The notes under the pieces were generated by a model. It saw only the letters and a list, made by a program, of their open reading frames with translations, did no database searches and was not told the DNA's origin. Below, piece after piece: positions 24,808-34,451 of a DNA stretch of 64,000 nucleotides. The stretch comes from Candidatus Foliamicus numerosus. Its GTDB lineage: Bacteria > Pseudomonadota > Gammaproteobacteria > Steroidobacterales > Foliamicaceae. Both the position numbers and the translations under genes were made by a program. The stretch lies in assembly GCA_028285945.1 (NCBI GenBank), contig JAPYNE010000022.1:62001-126000 (forward strand). The letters are read 5' to 3'. Position 1 is the first letter of the stretch, and each line of letters starts with the position of its first letter.

Positions 24808-24976
24808 CTTGATCGCTCTGACAGGTTGTGGCTAGGGCATAGCTGACTGCCTTATTCTAGCTTGGGGAAGGCGCACGAGGGCATGTCGCTGGCGCGCTCT
24901 CCCTTCCTCGGTGAAAGAAAGGCATCCCGCCTTCGCTGGAAGCCGCAATCCGGCGCCGCAATACCCTTCATAAGAA

Positions 24977-25642
24977 TCAGTTTGCCGTGGCACGCAGCGC
25001 AGCGCCCGCAGCCCAGGGCAACAGCCCCAGCGCCGCCAGCAGAAAGGCCCCCAGCATCATGAGCGGGGCGCCGGCGGGAAAGCCGTCCGCAGCCAGTTCC
25101 GTTGCCCGCACGCCGAACAGCAAAATCGGCAAGGCCAGCGGCAGCACCAGCAGCGCCAGCAATCCCACGCCGCGGCGCAGTCCAGCGGTCAAGGCCGCGG
25201 CCACGGCGGCCAGCAGGATCAGCGCTGGCGTGCCCAGCGCCAGCGTTGCGGGAAGGACCAGCAAGGCGATTCCTTCCAGGCCGTAGCTGGCCCCCAGCAG
25301 CGGCGACAGAAGCACCAGCGGCAGCCCGAAAACGCACCAGTTGGCGGCTGCCTTGGCCAGCGCCAGCCAGGCCGGATCCACGGCGCTTAAAAGCATGAGG
25401 TCCAGCGTCCCATCCTCGCGGTCCGGCTGAAACAATAGCGGCATGGCAAGCAACATCGACAGCAAGGCAACCACCCAGATCACCCCGGCCCCCCACTCCG
25501 CCAGCAATTCCTGCTCCAATCCCGCCACGAGCGAAAAAAGAGACGTGGAGAAAATAAAAAATGCTATATTAACAATTATGTGAATCCACTTCTTAAAGTA
25601 GATTAAAAATTCATTTCGCAGTACTGCCAGCCCTATTCTCAT
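24977..25642 (-). CDS. ccmB: Heme exporter protein CcmB
   Basis: A 221-residue ABC permease-type protein with about six helices, recognised by MRIGLAVLRNEF at the N-terminus and PLLFQPDREDGTLDLMLLS. ATG 25642 overlaps the ccmA stop (ATGA). The first 35 codons (around 25548-25620) are strikingly AT-rich (KKWIHIIVNIAFFIFS) compared with the rest of the gene. Confidence 0.9.
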   Translation of the reverse strand: MRIGLAVLRNEFLIYFKKWIHIIVNIAFFIFSTSLFSLVAGLEQELLAEWGAGVIWVVALLSMLLAMPLLFQPDREDGTLDLMLLSAVDPAWLALAKAAANWCVFGLPLVLLSPLLGASYGLEGIALLVLPATLALGTPALILLAAVAAALTAGLRRGVGLLALLVLPLALPILLFGVRATELAADGFPAGAPLMMLGAFLLAALGLLPWAAGAALRATAN

Positions 25643-26262
25643 CGGGCGATTCCAAGAATCAGTTGCGGCGCCGGGCCGCAGACCCGCCATTCCATGCGAT
25701 GGCCCGCCAGCACGGCGCAACCGCCTGCATCCAGATGCGAGTTGAGTTCCCGCTGCAGCCACTCCCTCCCCTGCGCATCCAAGTTGGCATCAGGTTCGTC
25801 CAGCAGCCAGACCGGAGGAGCGGCCCCGATCAAGCCGGCAAGCGCAAGCCGCCGGCGTTGCCCGAACGAGAGTTGCGATGCAGCCCGGTTCCCAAGCCCC
25901 TTTAATCCAGCCCTTTCAAGCAGTTCGTCCTCCTTGCCCGCTTTGCCCGCAAGCCCCGCGAGCCGCAGCCTAAAGGCAAGATTGCGGTGAACGCTCAGCT
26001 CGGTCTTGAGGCCGTCCTTGTGCCCCAGCCATCCCAGGCAACGGAGATAGCGCGCCGGGTCGCGCCGAAACGCAATGCCGTTCAGTTCGACTGTTCCCGA
26101 TTCAAGCGGCAGCAGGCCGGCCAGACAGCGCAAAAGCGATGTCTTGCCGGAGCCGTTCCGCCCCTGCAGCAACAACAGCGAGCCGGACGCCAGGCTGAAG
26201 GACAAATCGCGGCAAAGGCGCCGTTCGCCTCTCCAGATAGTGAGCCTTCGCGCTTCAAGCAT
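25639..26262 (-). CDS. ccmA: Cytochrome c biogenesis ATP-binding protein CcmA
   Basis: A 207-residue ABC ATPase with Walker A GRNGSGKTS, signature LSFGQRRRLALAGL, Walker B VWLLDEPDANLD and a degenerate switch (LAGHR). With CcmB it drives release of holo-CcmE. Start ATG 26262 (MLEARRLTIWRGERR) chosen over an upstream frame. First gene of the ccm operon, divergent from the cytochrome c fragment at 26333. Confidence 0.92.
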   Translation of the reverse strand: MLEARRLTIWRGERRLCRDLSFSLASGSLLLLQGRNGSGKTSLLRCLAGLLPLESGTVELNGIAFRRDPARYLRCLGWLGHKDGLKTELSVHRNLAFRLRLAGLAGKAGKEDELLERAGLKGLGNRAASQLSFGQRRRLALAGLIGAAPPVWLLDEPDANLDAQGREWLQRELNSHLDAGGCAVLAGHRMEWRVCGPAPQLILGIAR

Positions 26263-26332
26263 CGTGGAAACCAGATTCACCGCAGGAGCAGCATTCTCGC
26301 ATAACGAATGAGCCGATAGCGCCGCCCCCGGA

Positions 26333-26635
26333 TTGGTCGCACGGAGCAAGCGGCTTTATATCTTCTGCCAAGCCTGCCATGCCACGGAAGTCGTTTACGG
26401 CAGCAAAACTGGCCCGGATCTCGCGGGAACCTTCAACCGGCAGGTGGCGATTTTAGAAGATTCGATCCATTCCGGCACCTTGCGAGGCATGGGAGCCGCG
26501 ATGCCGGGCCTGCGAGCCAGCCGCCTGGCCGATGGCGATCAGCGGCCGGCTGGCATGGGATATGCTGTAGGCGGCGAGCGGCCACAGCACGCGGGCCACG
26601 CAAGATCCACGATTCGCGCGAGGACCACCCAATGA
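26333..26635 (+). pseudogene. Cytochrome c-like fragment (CxxCH), probably decayed
   Basis: A 100-residue ORF from a TTG with no signal peptide. It contains YIFCQACH followed by GSKTGPDLAGTFNRQ, the heme-attachment region of class I cytochrome c, and a later MPGL that could hold the axial Met. After about residue 66 the sequence no longer looks like a cytochrome; in another frame the end reads SGRLAWDML then stop, suggesting a frameshift. Without a signal peptide heme could not be attached by the Ccm system. Its TGA overlaps the next ATG (ATGA), which may be chance. Confidence 0.45.
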
Positions 26636-27756
26636 CGGAAAAGACACTGAAGGAAATTTACCGCCCCCGCCATGACGAGGCCTCGAGGCACGCATTCGTG
26701 GGCGCGCTGAAAGGCTACTTGAACGGCCCGCTAGAGACGCGGCTGGCGAAGCGCTACGAGGATGCCGTCAAGCCCGGCTATATTGAGGCGCATGGGCGCG
26801 CGCCTAAGGATCGCTTAGAGGGAACCGAAGCCTTTCGCGGAGACCGCCTCTTCCAATTGTGGGGAAGCTCCGTATTCACCTCCCAGGATCTCATGTGGGA
26901 AACGGTAGGCGAAACCTGCGATCGGCTGTTGCCGGAGTTTGAGGCGCGCCGGGAGGCCCTGGCAAGGAGGAAGTCGCTTGGATGCCTGGAGCTGAAAGAA
27001 AATTTCGTTCCGCCTGATCCCATCCGGCAGGTGGAAATCCATCGCCAGCCGGGCGGCTATTTCGGGCAGCCGGGCGACACAAGCCTCAAACCGGGCATGA
27101 ACTACATGGGCGCCGGCGAATTGTATCGAGCCGCCAAGGGGCTCTCGGAGGGCGAAGAGGTGGGCGACCCCAGCATGGGAAACTACCTTCTTGGCGCCCT
27201 GCGCCGCCGGTTCGCCGAGCCTGATCCCGCCAGCATGCTCGACATGGGCTGCGGCGTGGGCGTGCATACCGTTGCCTACAAGCAGGCGTTTCCGAAGGCC
27301 GAGGTGTGGGGCGTGGACCTGTCCGCGCCCTTCTTGCGATTCGCCCATGCATGGGCGGAAGACAAGGGGCTGGCGATCAACTACCGGCAGGCCAATGCCA
27401 ACGCCACAGGCTTCGCCGACGGCCAGTTCGACTTGATCGTGTCGCACATCATGTTCCATGAAACCTGGCATGACATCCTGCCCGGCATCATGGCCGAAGC
27501 CCACCGCCTGCTGGCGCCCGGCGGCATCTTTCTGAACGGAGACACGCCCTACCAGCCCAACCGCCTGTCCATGACCAAGCAGGTCACCAATCACTGGCAG
27601 GTCGTCAACAACGGCGAGCCTTTCTGGACCGGCTATGCCGATACCGACATGCGCGAGGCGCTGATCGACGGGGGCTTTGACGCCGAGCATGTCTTCGCCG
27701 AGCACGACCCCCTGGGTTCGGGCGAATACCACATATTCGGTGGTGTAAAGACCTGA
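26632..27756 (+). CDS. SAM-dependent methyltransferase, module A
   Basis: A 374-residue class I methyltransferase. SAM motif DMGCGVG lies at 204-210, followed by AEVWGVDLSAPFLRFAH, and the core domain continues to FLNGDTPYQ. A long N-terminal half of mixed helical type ends in HRQPGGYFG. This QPGGY mark, the AEVWG segment and the FDLIVSHIMFHE segment are shared with the gene at 54425, so the two form one family. A NNGEPFW motif near the C-terminus is shared with the fragment at 53537. Substrate unknown. The stop shares one base with the next ATG (TGATG). Confidence 0.8.
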   Translation: MTEKTLKEIYRPRHDEASRHAFVGALKGYLNGPLETRLAKRYEDAVKPGYIEAHGRAPKDRLEGTEAFRGDRLFQLWGSSVFTSQDLMWETVGETCDRLLPEFEARREALARRKSLGCLELKENFVPPDPIRQVEIHRQPGGYFGQPGDTSLKPGMNYMGAGELYRAAKGLSEGEEVGDPSMGNYLLGALRRRFAEPDPASMLDMGCGVGVHTVAYKQAFPKAEVWGVDLSAPFLRFAHAWAEDKGLAINYRQANANATGFADGQFDLIVSHIMFHETWHDILPGIMAEAHRLLAPGGIFLNGDTPYQPNRLSMTKQVTNHWQVVNNGEPFWTGYADTDMREALIDGGFDAEHVFAEHDPLGSGEYHIFGGVKT

Positions 27757-28037
27757 TGGCCGCCGCCAGCACCGACCCGGCCCGGCCCTGCAAGCTGCCG
27801 CGCCCGCGCCAGATCGAGGACTTGAGCCCCGATCAGCTGGTTGCGGCGATCTGGCGTCTGGCCATGGAAATCTGCGTGCTGCGCGACCGCATCAGCGCCC
27901 ACGAAGAGCTGCTGTGCGAGCAAGGCGCTCTTTCGCGCGAAGCGATTGAAAACCATAAGCCCGCCAAAGAGGAGGCTGCTAGGCGCCTGAAGGATCGCAC
28001 TGCGCTGATCGAAAACATCATCAACGACCTGAGCTGA
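27756..28037 (+). CDS. Small helical protein, module A
   Basis: A 93-residue protein with a proline-rich N-terminus and a helical remainder (LVAAIWRLAMEICVLRDRISAHEELL, then PAKEEAARRLKDRTALIENIINDLS). It aligns distantly with the 114-residue protein at 54067: both have an EI/EIW-R-R-x5-E-LL core, a GA/GK..IE segment and an ER-x4-IE/VE end. Translation is coupled to the methyltransferase (TGATG). No known function; a partner or regulator of the methyltransferase is inference. Confidence 0.7.
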   Translation: MAAASTDPARPCKLPRPRQIEDLSPDQLVAAIWRLAMEICVLRDRISAHEELLCEQGALSREAIENHKPAKEEAARRLKDRTALIENIINDLS

Positions 28038-28091
28038 GCAGCCTTTGGATTCGGCCCGGGACAGCAGCCATCACGGCAATGGGGACCAATC

Positions 28092-28970
28092 ATGTGCGAT
28101 GATCGAACACTAAGGGAAAACCGCGAGCATCTGAACAGCCGAAACGGGTTGAGCCGGCGCCGCTTCAGCGCGCTTTCGGCAGGGGCCGGGCTGGCAATGC
28201 TGCTGCCCCGGGGAGCGGAGGCGCAGGAAGTCGCTGAGCGGAATGTCGAGATCGCCACGCCCGATGGCGTTGCGGACTGCTACTTCGTGCATCCCGCTTC
28301 CGGAAGCCATCCCGGCGTCATCGTATGGCCGGACATTCTGGGGCTGCGGACGGCGTTCAGGCAGATGGGCCGGAGGCTGGCCGAGTCGGGCTACTCGGTC
28401 TTGGTGGTCAATCCGTTCTACCGCGCGGCGCGCGCGCCGGTGGTGCCCGAAGGCGCGACTTTCCAGGACGAGTCGGTCAGAAACACGGTGTTTCCGCTCT
28501 ATCGCCAACTCAACGCGGAAACCCATGTGGCCGATGCGCGGGCCTTGGTCGATTTCCTCGACGCCCAGGCGGTCGTCGATCCCGGCCGCAGGATGGGCAC
28601 CACCGGTTACTGCATGGGCGGCCCAATGACGATGCGCACCGCTTGGGCGCGCTCCGACCGCATAGGCGCCGGCGCCTCATTCCACGGCGGCGGGCTCGTG
28701 ACCGACGAGCCGGACAGCCCGCACCTGCTCGTTGAGGAAATGAACGCGCACTACCTCTTCGCCATTGCCGAAAACGACGACGACAACGATCCCGAGGCGA
28801 AGAACGTGCTGCGCGAGACTTTCGCGGCCGCAGGGCTTCCCGCCGAGATCAAGGTCTATGAGGGGGCGCTGCACGGCTGGTGCCCGCCGGATTCCGCCGT
28901 CTATAACGAAGCGCAGGCCGAACGGGCCTTCAGCCGCCTGCTCGTCCTGTTCGAGACCGCCTTAGCCTGA
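28092..28970 (+). CDS. Dienelactone hydrolase family protein with Tat-like signal, module A
   Basis: A 292-residue protein. The N-terminus holds LSRRRFSALSAGAGLAMLLP, a twin-arginine signal, preceded by about 20 residues. The mature part is an alpha/beta hydrolase of the dienelactone hydrolase type, with nucleophile Cys174 in GTTGYCMGG and the acid and His (LHGWCPP) following. The family cleaves lactones or esters; here the location would be periplasmic. It follows the small helical gene after 54 bp. Confidence 0.82.
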   Translation: MCDDRTLRENREHLNSRNGLSRRRFSALSAGAGLAMLLPRGAEAQEVAERNVEIATPDGVADCYFVHPASGSHPGVIVWPDILGLRTAFRQMGRRLAESGYSVLVVNPFYRAARAPVVPEGATFQDESVRNTVFPLYRQLNAETHVADARALVDFLDAQAVVDPGRRMGTTGYCMGGPMTMRTAWARSDRIGAGASFHGGGLVTDEPDSPHLLVEEMNAHYLFAIAENDDDNDPEAKNVLRETFAAAGLPAEIKVYEGALHGWCPPDSAVYNEAQAERAFSRLLVLFETALA

Positions 28971-29003
28971 AACGCCCCCCCCGTCGCGGCAGGCCGCCCG
29001 GCC

Positions 29004-29585
29004 TCAAGGCGATGATCGATATCCCGCCTGTTGCCGCTTTCCGGCGGCGCGGAAAGGCACGCCCGCGCTATCGGCGTTCTCCAGCCAGCGGCGGAGATAG
29101 CGGGCGAAGCTGCGACGAACCACGATGGCGTAGGTTGACGGGTCAACAGCGGCCAGCAGAACCGCCGCCCTGCCCAAGCCTGTCTGCGCGCATTGCCCGG
29201 GAGCGAATGCTCGCGGATGCAGGTCCAGGGGGCAGCCTTTCGCCAGCACCATGCTTGCGTTCGCGCCGCTCACAAGCAGCTCCACGTTGCCGCCGCTCAC
29301 ATCATTGACCGCGGCATGGAAATCCTTGAGGGCTTCGGCGAGTTCGCGGGCGAGTTCGGACGCGCGTTGCGCGCCGGTCGCGATCAGCCACTCGTCCGGC
29401 CCCAGCCAGTAGAGGTTGTGCTCGCCGCCCGTAAACGTGTTCGCGGACAGGGGCGCCTGCTGCCCCAGAACCCGCTCGGCCGCCTCAAGGGCCTGCCTGT
29501 TGCGCGGATTCAGCCTGAGGTTGATGAATCCGCGAGCGGAGCGGACGCGGATGGCGATGCCTGCCGGCGGCGCGGATTCAGACAT
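29004..29585 (-). CDS. soxG: Sarcosine oxidase subunit gamma
   Basis: A 193-residue subunit of heterotetrameric sarcosine oxidase, matching the SoxG/GcvT-like fold pattern: WLGPDEWLIATG, DVSGGNVELLVSG, KGCPLDLHPRAF and a C-terminal VVRRSFARYLRRWLE segment. It overlaps soxA by 8 bp. The enzyme demethylates sarcosine to glycine, giving hydrogen peroxide and methylene-tetrahydrofolate. Confidence 0.88.
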   Translation of the reverse strand: MSESAPPAGIAIRVRSARGFINLRLNPRNRQALEAAERVLGQQAPLSANTFTGGEHNLYWLGPDEWLIATGAQRASELARELAEALKDFHAAVNDVSGGNVELLVSGANASMVLAKGCPLDLHPRAFAPGQCAQTGLGRAAVLLAAVDPSTYAIVVRRSFARYLRRWLENADSAGVPFRAAGKRQQAGYRSSP

Positions 29586-32571
29586 GTTGGCGTTTGCCCT
29601 TGGGGTCGTAGAACACGGGCGGAACGATCTGCGCCGGCAAGGGCTTCCGGCCGGGCAGCGCGGCGTAGATGGTCTCGCCTCTGCGCCGCCGTCCGCCGGC
29701 CACCAAGGCCAATGCGATCGGGTGGCCTAAGCAGGCGCTGAAGTAGCTGGACGTGACGTGACCACACATCGGCGCCGCCTCGCCGCTATCGCCAACAAGC
29801 TGCGTGCCTTCGGGAAGCACGGTTCGACCATCGCCTGCGAGCAAGCCGACCCACTGCTTGCGGTCGTCGCGCAGGCAGTCGGGGCGCTCAAGCGATCGCT
29901 TGCCGAGAAAATCTTTCTCCTTGGACAGCAGCCACTTCATTCCGAGGTCCACGGGCGTCACCGAGCCGTCGGTGTCTTGGCCCGCAATGATGAACCCCTT
30001 CTCGGCGCGCAGCACATGCATGGTTTCCGTTCCGTAAGGCGTGATGCAGAATTCCTTGCCGGCTTCCATAAGCGTTCGCCACATGTCCAGCGCGTGCCTG
30101 CTGTCGATATTGATCTCGAACGCCAGCTCGCCGGAAAAACTCACGCGGAACAATGCCACGCGCATGCCCGCTAAAACCGCCGGCTTCATGGCCATGAAGG
30201 CGAAGCGCTCCCGGTCCAGCGGCGTGTCGCAGCCCAGCTTTTCCAGCAGCTTGCGGCTGTTGGGCCCGGCCACTGCGATCGTCGAGTAGTGATCGGTGAG
30301 CGAGGTGAGGTAAACCTCAAGCTCCGGCCACTCGGTTTGCAGCCACTTCTCCATCCATTCCAGCACCGCCGCCGCCCCGCCGGTCGTGGTGGTGAGATAA
30401 AAACCGCGCTCTGCTGTGCGCGCCATCACGCCGTCATCCATCACCATGCCGTCCTCGCCCAGCATCATGCCGTAGGCGCAGCGCCCCACCTTCATCCTGG
30501 CCACGTCGTGGGTATAGATCCGCTCCAAAAATTCGAGCGCATCCGGCCCCCGGGCGTCGATCTTTCCCAGCGTGGAGGCATCCATCACGCCCAGCGAGTT
30601 GCGAACCGCAAGGCATTCGCGCGCCACCGCGGCCTGAATATCCTCGCCGTCTTGCGGGAAATACCATGGCCGATGCCATTGGCCGACCGTTTCCATGGGC
30701 GCCCCCGCCGCTTCATGCCACTCATGAATCGCGCTTGTGCGAACCGGATCGTAGAGCGGACCCGTGCTTTCACCGGCGCACACGCCGAAGCTCACCGGCG
30801 TGTAGGCCGGCCGGAACGTGGTGGTTCCAACATCGGCAATCGGCTTGCCGAGGGTGTCCGCAAGAACCGCCATGCCGTTGATGTTGCCGAGCTTGCCTTG
30901 GTCGGTGCCAAAACCGAGCGCCGTGTATCGCTTGACGTGCTCCACGTTGCGGTAGCCCTCCCGGGCAGCGAGGCGTATATCGGCAACGGTGGTGTCGTTC
31001 TGAAGATCAATGAACTGCATCGGGCAGCGGTCCGCGTCCTTGGCCGCGGGCACTCGCCACAAAGGTTCGATCATCTTTTCCTCGGCATCGGCGGAGGCAT
31101 CCGGCGCTCTGACGGCCGCGGTTTTCAGCCCCGCCTCCGAGAGCGCCTCAACGCCGGCGCGCAATCCATCGGCCAGGCATTCGCCCAGCCGCCACTTGCC
31201 GTTGCCTGCGCCGGCTGAAACGTTGGCCTGGCGCGCTTTCGCCGGAAGAAAACAGAGCTTGGAGGGATCCCAGGCAAGCTGCCCGCCGGCCTGCGAATGC
31301 AGATGCACCGCAGGGCTCCAGCCGCCGGACACGGCCACGAGGTCGCAATCGATACGGGTCGTGCTCTTTACGGTGCCCCAGCTGCGGCCCTCCCAGCGCG
31401 CGATTCTCGCGCCCGCCACTCTCCGCCGGCCCGCCACGTCGCTCACTACATGCCCTTTCAGCACAGGAATCCCCAGCGATTGCGCGCCCGCGGCCAGCTC
31501 CCCGCCCCCCCCGGCGCGGCTGTCAACGATGGCCGCGACTTCGGCGCCCGCGACCGCCAGGTTGATCGCCGCCTGGTAGGCGGAATCATTGTTCGTGAAC
31601 ACCACCGCGCGCCGCCCCGGCAGCACCCCGTAGCGCTGAATGTAGGTTGAGACCGCCGAGGCCAGCATCACTCCGGGGCGGTCGTTGTTGCAGAACACCA
31701 GCGGCCGCTCCAGGCTGCCCTGCGCCAGCACCACCTGTTTCGCCCGCACCCGCCATAGCCGCTCCCGCACGCCTCGGCCCTGCGGGCCGCAGCGCTCGGC
31801 AATCGTCAGGAAGTTATGATCGTGATAGCCGAACACGGTGCTCGAAGGCAGCAGAACGCAGTCTTGCGTCTCCCGCAGTTCCACCACTGCGGCGGCCGCC
31901 CAGTCGGAGGCCGGAGCCGCGTCGATGCGGGCGCCGGAAGCAAGCAGGCTGCCGCCGAATTCGTTCTGCTCGTCGGCAAGAATCACCCGGGCGCCGGACC
32001 TCGCCGCCACCAGAGCCGCCATAAGGCCCGCCGGCCCGCCGCCTGCCACCAGCACGTCGCAGTGCGCGTTCATATGTTCGTAGCGGTCGGGATCGGGCCC
32101 CTCCGGCACCCTGCCGAAACCGGCCGACTTGCGGATCGCATGCTCGTAATGCTTCCACCATGAGCGCGGCCACATGAACGTCTTGTAGTAGAAGCCGGCG
32201 CCCAGCATCCGGCCCAATGCGCCGTTTACTGCGCCCAGATCAAAGCGGACGCCTGGCCAGCCCCGGGTGGAACGCGCGGTCAGGCCGTCATGCAGCGGCA
32301 CCTGCGTGGCGGGCGGATTAGGTTGCGCCGTGGCGCCTTCGCCTATCTGCATGATCGCGTTCGGTTCCTCCGCGCCGCTGCCCACAATCCCGCGAGGCCG
32401 GCGCAACTTGAAGCTGCGGCCCAGCACGGACACGCCGCCGGCGAGCAACGCCGATGCCAGCGTGTCGCCCGCAAAGCCCTCAAGAGCCTTGCCGTCAAAC
32501 GAGAACGCCAGCGGCCGGGAGCGGTCTATGCGCCCCCCGCGAGGCAAACGGTTCGGCTGGGCCGCGGCCAT
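29578..32571 (-). CDS. soxA: Sarcosine oxidase subunit alpha
   Basis: A 997-residue protein, the normal size for SoxA. Domain order: a small 2Fe-2S-ferredoxin-like N-terminal part (FSFDGKALEGFAGDTLASALLAGG), NAD/FAD-binding Rossmann domain (CDVLVAGGGPAGLMAALVAA), and a C-terminal GcvT-like folate domain (EWHEAAGAPMETVG, EKGFIIAGQDTDGSVTP). SoxA holds NAD+ and passes the methylene group to tetrahydrofolate. The stop overlaps soxG by 8 bp, and the start is 2 bp after soxD. Confidence 0.93.
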   Translation of the reverse strand: MAAAQPNRLPRGGRIDRSRPLAFSFDGKALEGFAGDTLASALLAGGVSVLGRSFKLRRPRGIVGSGAEEPNAIMQIGEGATAQPNPPATQVPLHDGLTARSTRGWPGVRFDLGAVNGALGRMLGAGFYYKTFMWPRSWWKHYEHAIRKSAGFGRVPEGPDPDRYEHMNAHCDVLVAGGGPAGLMAALVAARSGARVILADEQNEFGGSLLASGARIDAAPASDWAAAAVVELRETQDCVLLPSSTVFGYHDHNFLTIAERCGPQGRGVRERLWRVRAKQVVLAQGSLERPLVFCNNDRPGVMLASAVSTYIQRYGVLPGRRAVVFTNNDSAYQAAINLAVAGAEVAAIVDSRAGGGGELAAGAQSLGIPVLKGHVVSDVAGRRRVAGARIARWEGRSWGTVKSTTRIDCDLVAVSGGWSPAVHLHSQAGGQLAWDPSKLCFLPAKARQANVSAGAGNGKWRLGECLADGLRAGVEALSEAGLKTAAVRAPDASADAEEKMIEPLWRVPAAKDADRCPMQFIDLQNDTTVADIRLAAREGYRNVEHVKRYTALGFGTDQGKLGNINGMAVLADTLGKPIADVGTTTFRPAYTPVSFGVCAGESTGPLYDPVRTSAIHEWHEAAGAPMETVGQWHRPWYFPQDGEDIQAAVARECLAVRNSLGVMDASTLGKIDARGPDALEFLERIYTHDVARMKVGRCAYGMMLGEDGMVMDDGVMARTAERGFYLTTTTGGAAAVLEWMEKWLQTEWPELEVYLTSLTDHYSTIAVAGPNSRKLLEKLGCDTPLDRERFAFMAMKPAVLAGMRVALFRVSFSGELAFEINIDSRHALDMWRTLMEAGKEFCITPYGTETMHVLRAEKGFIIAGQDTDGSVTPVDLGMKWLLSKEKDFLGKRSLERPDCLRDDRKQWVGLLAGDGRTVLPEGTQLVGDSGEAAPMCGHVTSSYFSACLGHPIALALVAGGRRRRGETIYAALPGRKPLPAQIVPPVFYDPKGKRQHV

Positions 32572-32573
32572 CG

Positions 32574-32897
32574 TCAGCGCCGTTTCCCGGAACCCGCTTC
32601 AAGGCCGCCGGCGGATCCGTCCGGCTGGCCGCCCGAGGCGCCGCTCAGGCAATAGGTCCTCTTGATGCGGTAACTCACCGTGTCGCGTTCCACGCCGAAC
32701 CATCGCCGGCAGCCCTGGGCGTGATTCCAGAGCTCCCGATGCGTCCCCCGCGGGTTGCTGCGGTAGAACAGGTAGTCCGCCCACTCGGCATCGCTCAGCG
32801 CATGGGGATCGGCCGGGCGGAATATCCCGGCTTCGCCGCCGTAGCTGAACTCGGTCTCGGCCCGGGGGCCGCACCAAGGGCATTCGATCAGCAACAT
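32574..32897 (-). CDS. soxD: Sarcosine oxidase subunit delta
   Basis: A 107-residue zinc-binding subunit starting MLLIECPWCGPRAETEFSYGG; Cys6 and Cys9 with later His and Cys (HAQGCRRWF) are the usual zinc ligands. ATG 32897 is the family start; the longer frame to 32963 is not similar. Short C-terminal tail rich in Gly and Ser is variable in the family. Confidence 0.9.
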   Translation of the reverse strand: MLLIECPWCGPRAETEFSYGGEAGIFRPADPHALSDAEWADYLFYRSNPRGTHRELWNHAQGCRRWFGVERDTVSYRIKRTYCLSGASGGQPDGSAGGLEAGSGKRR

Positions 32898-32931
32898 GGC
32901 CGCAGGCTTGCTAAAACGGCCCGATGCGGCA

Positions 32932-34182
32932 TCAGTGCGCCACTGCCGCGGCGCCGTGCTCATCGATCAGCGCGCCCGAACTGAATCGCTCAAGGCTGAA
33001 CGGCGCGTTGAGTTCGTGCGGCCGGTCGCAGGCCAGCGTATGCGCGAACACCCAGCCGGCCCCCGGCGTGGCCTTGAAGCCGCCGGTGCCCCAGCCGCAG
33101 TTGAAGTAGAGGCCCTCAACCGGCGTCTTCGACACGATCGGGCAGGCATCCGGGCAAATATCCACGATGCCGCCCCACAGCCTGAGCATGCGCACGCGGC
33201 TGAAGGCCGGGAACAGCTCGATGACCGCCTGCATCGCCTGTTCGATCACCGGAAAGCTGCCGCGCTGGCCGTAGCCGTTGTAGGCGTCGATGCCGGCGCC
33301 CACCACCAGCTCGCCCTTGTCGGACTGGCTGATATAGCCATGCACCGCGCCGGACATGACCACCGTGTTCAGCACCGGCCTCACCGGCTCGGACACGAAC
33401 GCCTGCAATGGGTGGCTTTCGACCGGCAGCCGCAGGCCGGCCATTTTCGCCAAAACGCCCGCGTTGCCGGCAACCGCCACGCCGATGCGCTCCGATGAGA
33501 TCGCGCCGCGCGTAGTCGCCACGCCCAAGGCCCTGCCCGCCCGCACCTCGATGCCGGTCACTTCGCACTGCTCGATAATGTCCACGCCCAAGGCATCCGC
33601 CGCCCGCGCGAAACCCCAAGCAACGGCATCGTGCCGCGCCACGCCGCCACGGCGCTGCAGCGAGGCGCCAAGGATCGGATAGCGGGCGCCGGGCGAAGTA
33701 TTGATGCAAGGAATCGCCTTCTTGATCTTGGCCGGGCCAACCACCTCGGCATCGATGCCGTTGAGCCGATTGGCGTTCACGCGCCGCTCGATATCGCGCA
33801 GGTCCTGCAGCGAATGGCCGAGGTTGTAAACGCCGCGCTGGCTGAACATCACGTTGAAGTTCAGATCACGGCTCAGCCCTTCCCAGAGCTTGAGCGACTT
33901 CTCGTAGAGCAGCGAGGCCTCGGTCCACAGGTAGTTGGAGCGCACGATGCAGGTGTTGCGCCCGGTGTTGCCTCCGCCTATCCAGCCTTTCTCAAGCACA
34001 GCCACGTTCCGAAGGCCGTGATCCCTAGCCAGGTAGTAGGCGGTCGCCAAGCCGTGGCCGCCGCCGCCCACGATGACCGCGTCGTAGCTTTTCTTCGGCC
34101 CGGCGCTGCGCCAAGCGGGCGTCCAGCGCCTGTTGCGGCCAAGCGCATTGCGCAGCAAACCCAGCGCCGAATAATGCTTCAT
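32932..34182 (-). CDS. soxB: Sarcosine oxidase subunit beta
   Basis: A 416-residue flavoprotein with FAD motif [20 protein letters not shown] (33-52), and His184 in [11 protein letters not shown], which corresponds to the covalent FMN-attachment His of SoxB. The start [15 protein letters not shown] at 34182 is the family start. First gene of soxB-soxD-soxA-soxG. The tRNA-Leu gene lies 270 bp upstream; nothing else is seen in that gap. Confidence 0.93.
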   Translation of the reverse strand: MKHYSALGLLRNALGRNRRWTPAWRSAGPKKSYDAVIVGGGGHGLATAYYLARDHGLRNVAVLEKGWIGGGNTGRNTCIVRSNYLWTEASLLYEKSLKLWEGLSRDLNFNVMFSQRGVYNLGHSLQDLRDIERRVNANRLNGIDAEVVGPAKIKKAIPCINTSPGARYPILGASLQRRGGVARHDAVAWGFARAADALGVDIIEQCEVTGIEVRAGRALGVATTRGAISSERIGVAVAGNAGVLAKMAGLRLPVESHPLQAFVSEPVRPVLNTVVMSGAVHGYISQSDKGELVVGAGIDAYNGYGQRGSFPVIEQAMQAVIELFPAFSRVRMLRLWGGIVDICPDACPIVSKTPVEGLYFNCGWGTGGFKATPGAGWVFAHTLACDRPHELNAPFSLERFSSGALIDEHGAAAVAH

Positions 34183-34451
34183 GCCAAGTGATTCGTTGCT
34201 CTTCAGACCGGCCTCTGCCTGATTATTTTTGTGATCTCTCCGTTGATCGAACTCTCCGGCATCACCTTGTCTAAACCTCCGGGAACGCATTGTACGGGTT
34301 CACCGCCTATCAAGCTGAAAACCAGCAATCCGATGGAGCGGTTGCTGCGCGAGGCGCGCGGGCGAACCAAAAGCGCAAAAAAATCTTGCGGCCACCGCCT
34401 GATTATGCACTCGATACGAATGATGCCTAGCCGACTCTTAAGGCCAAGCGG

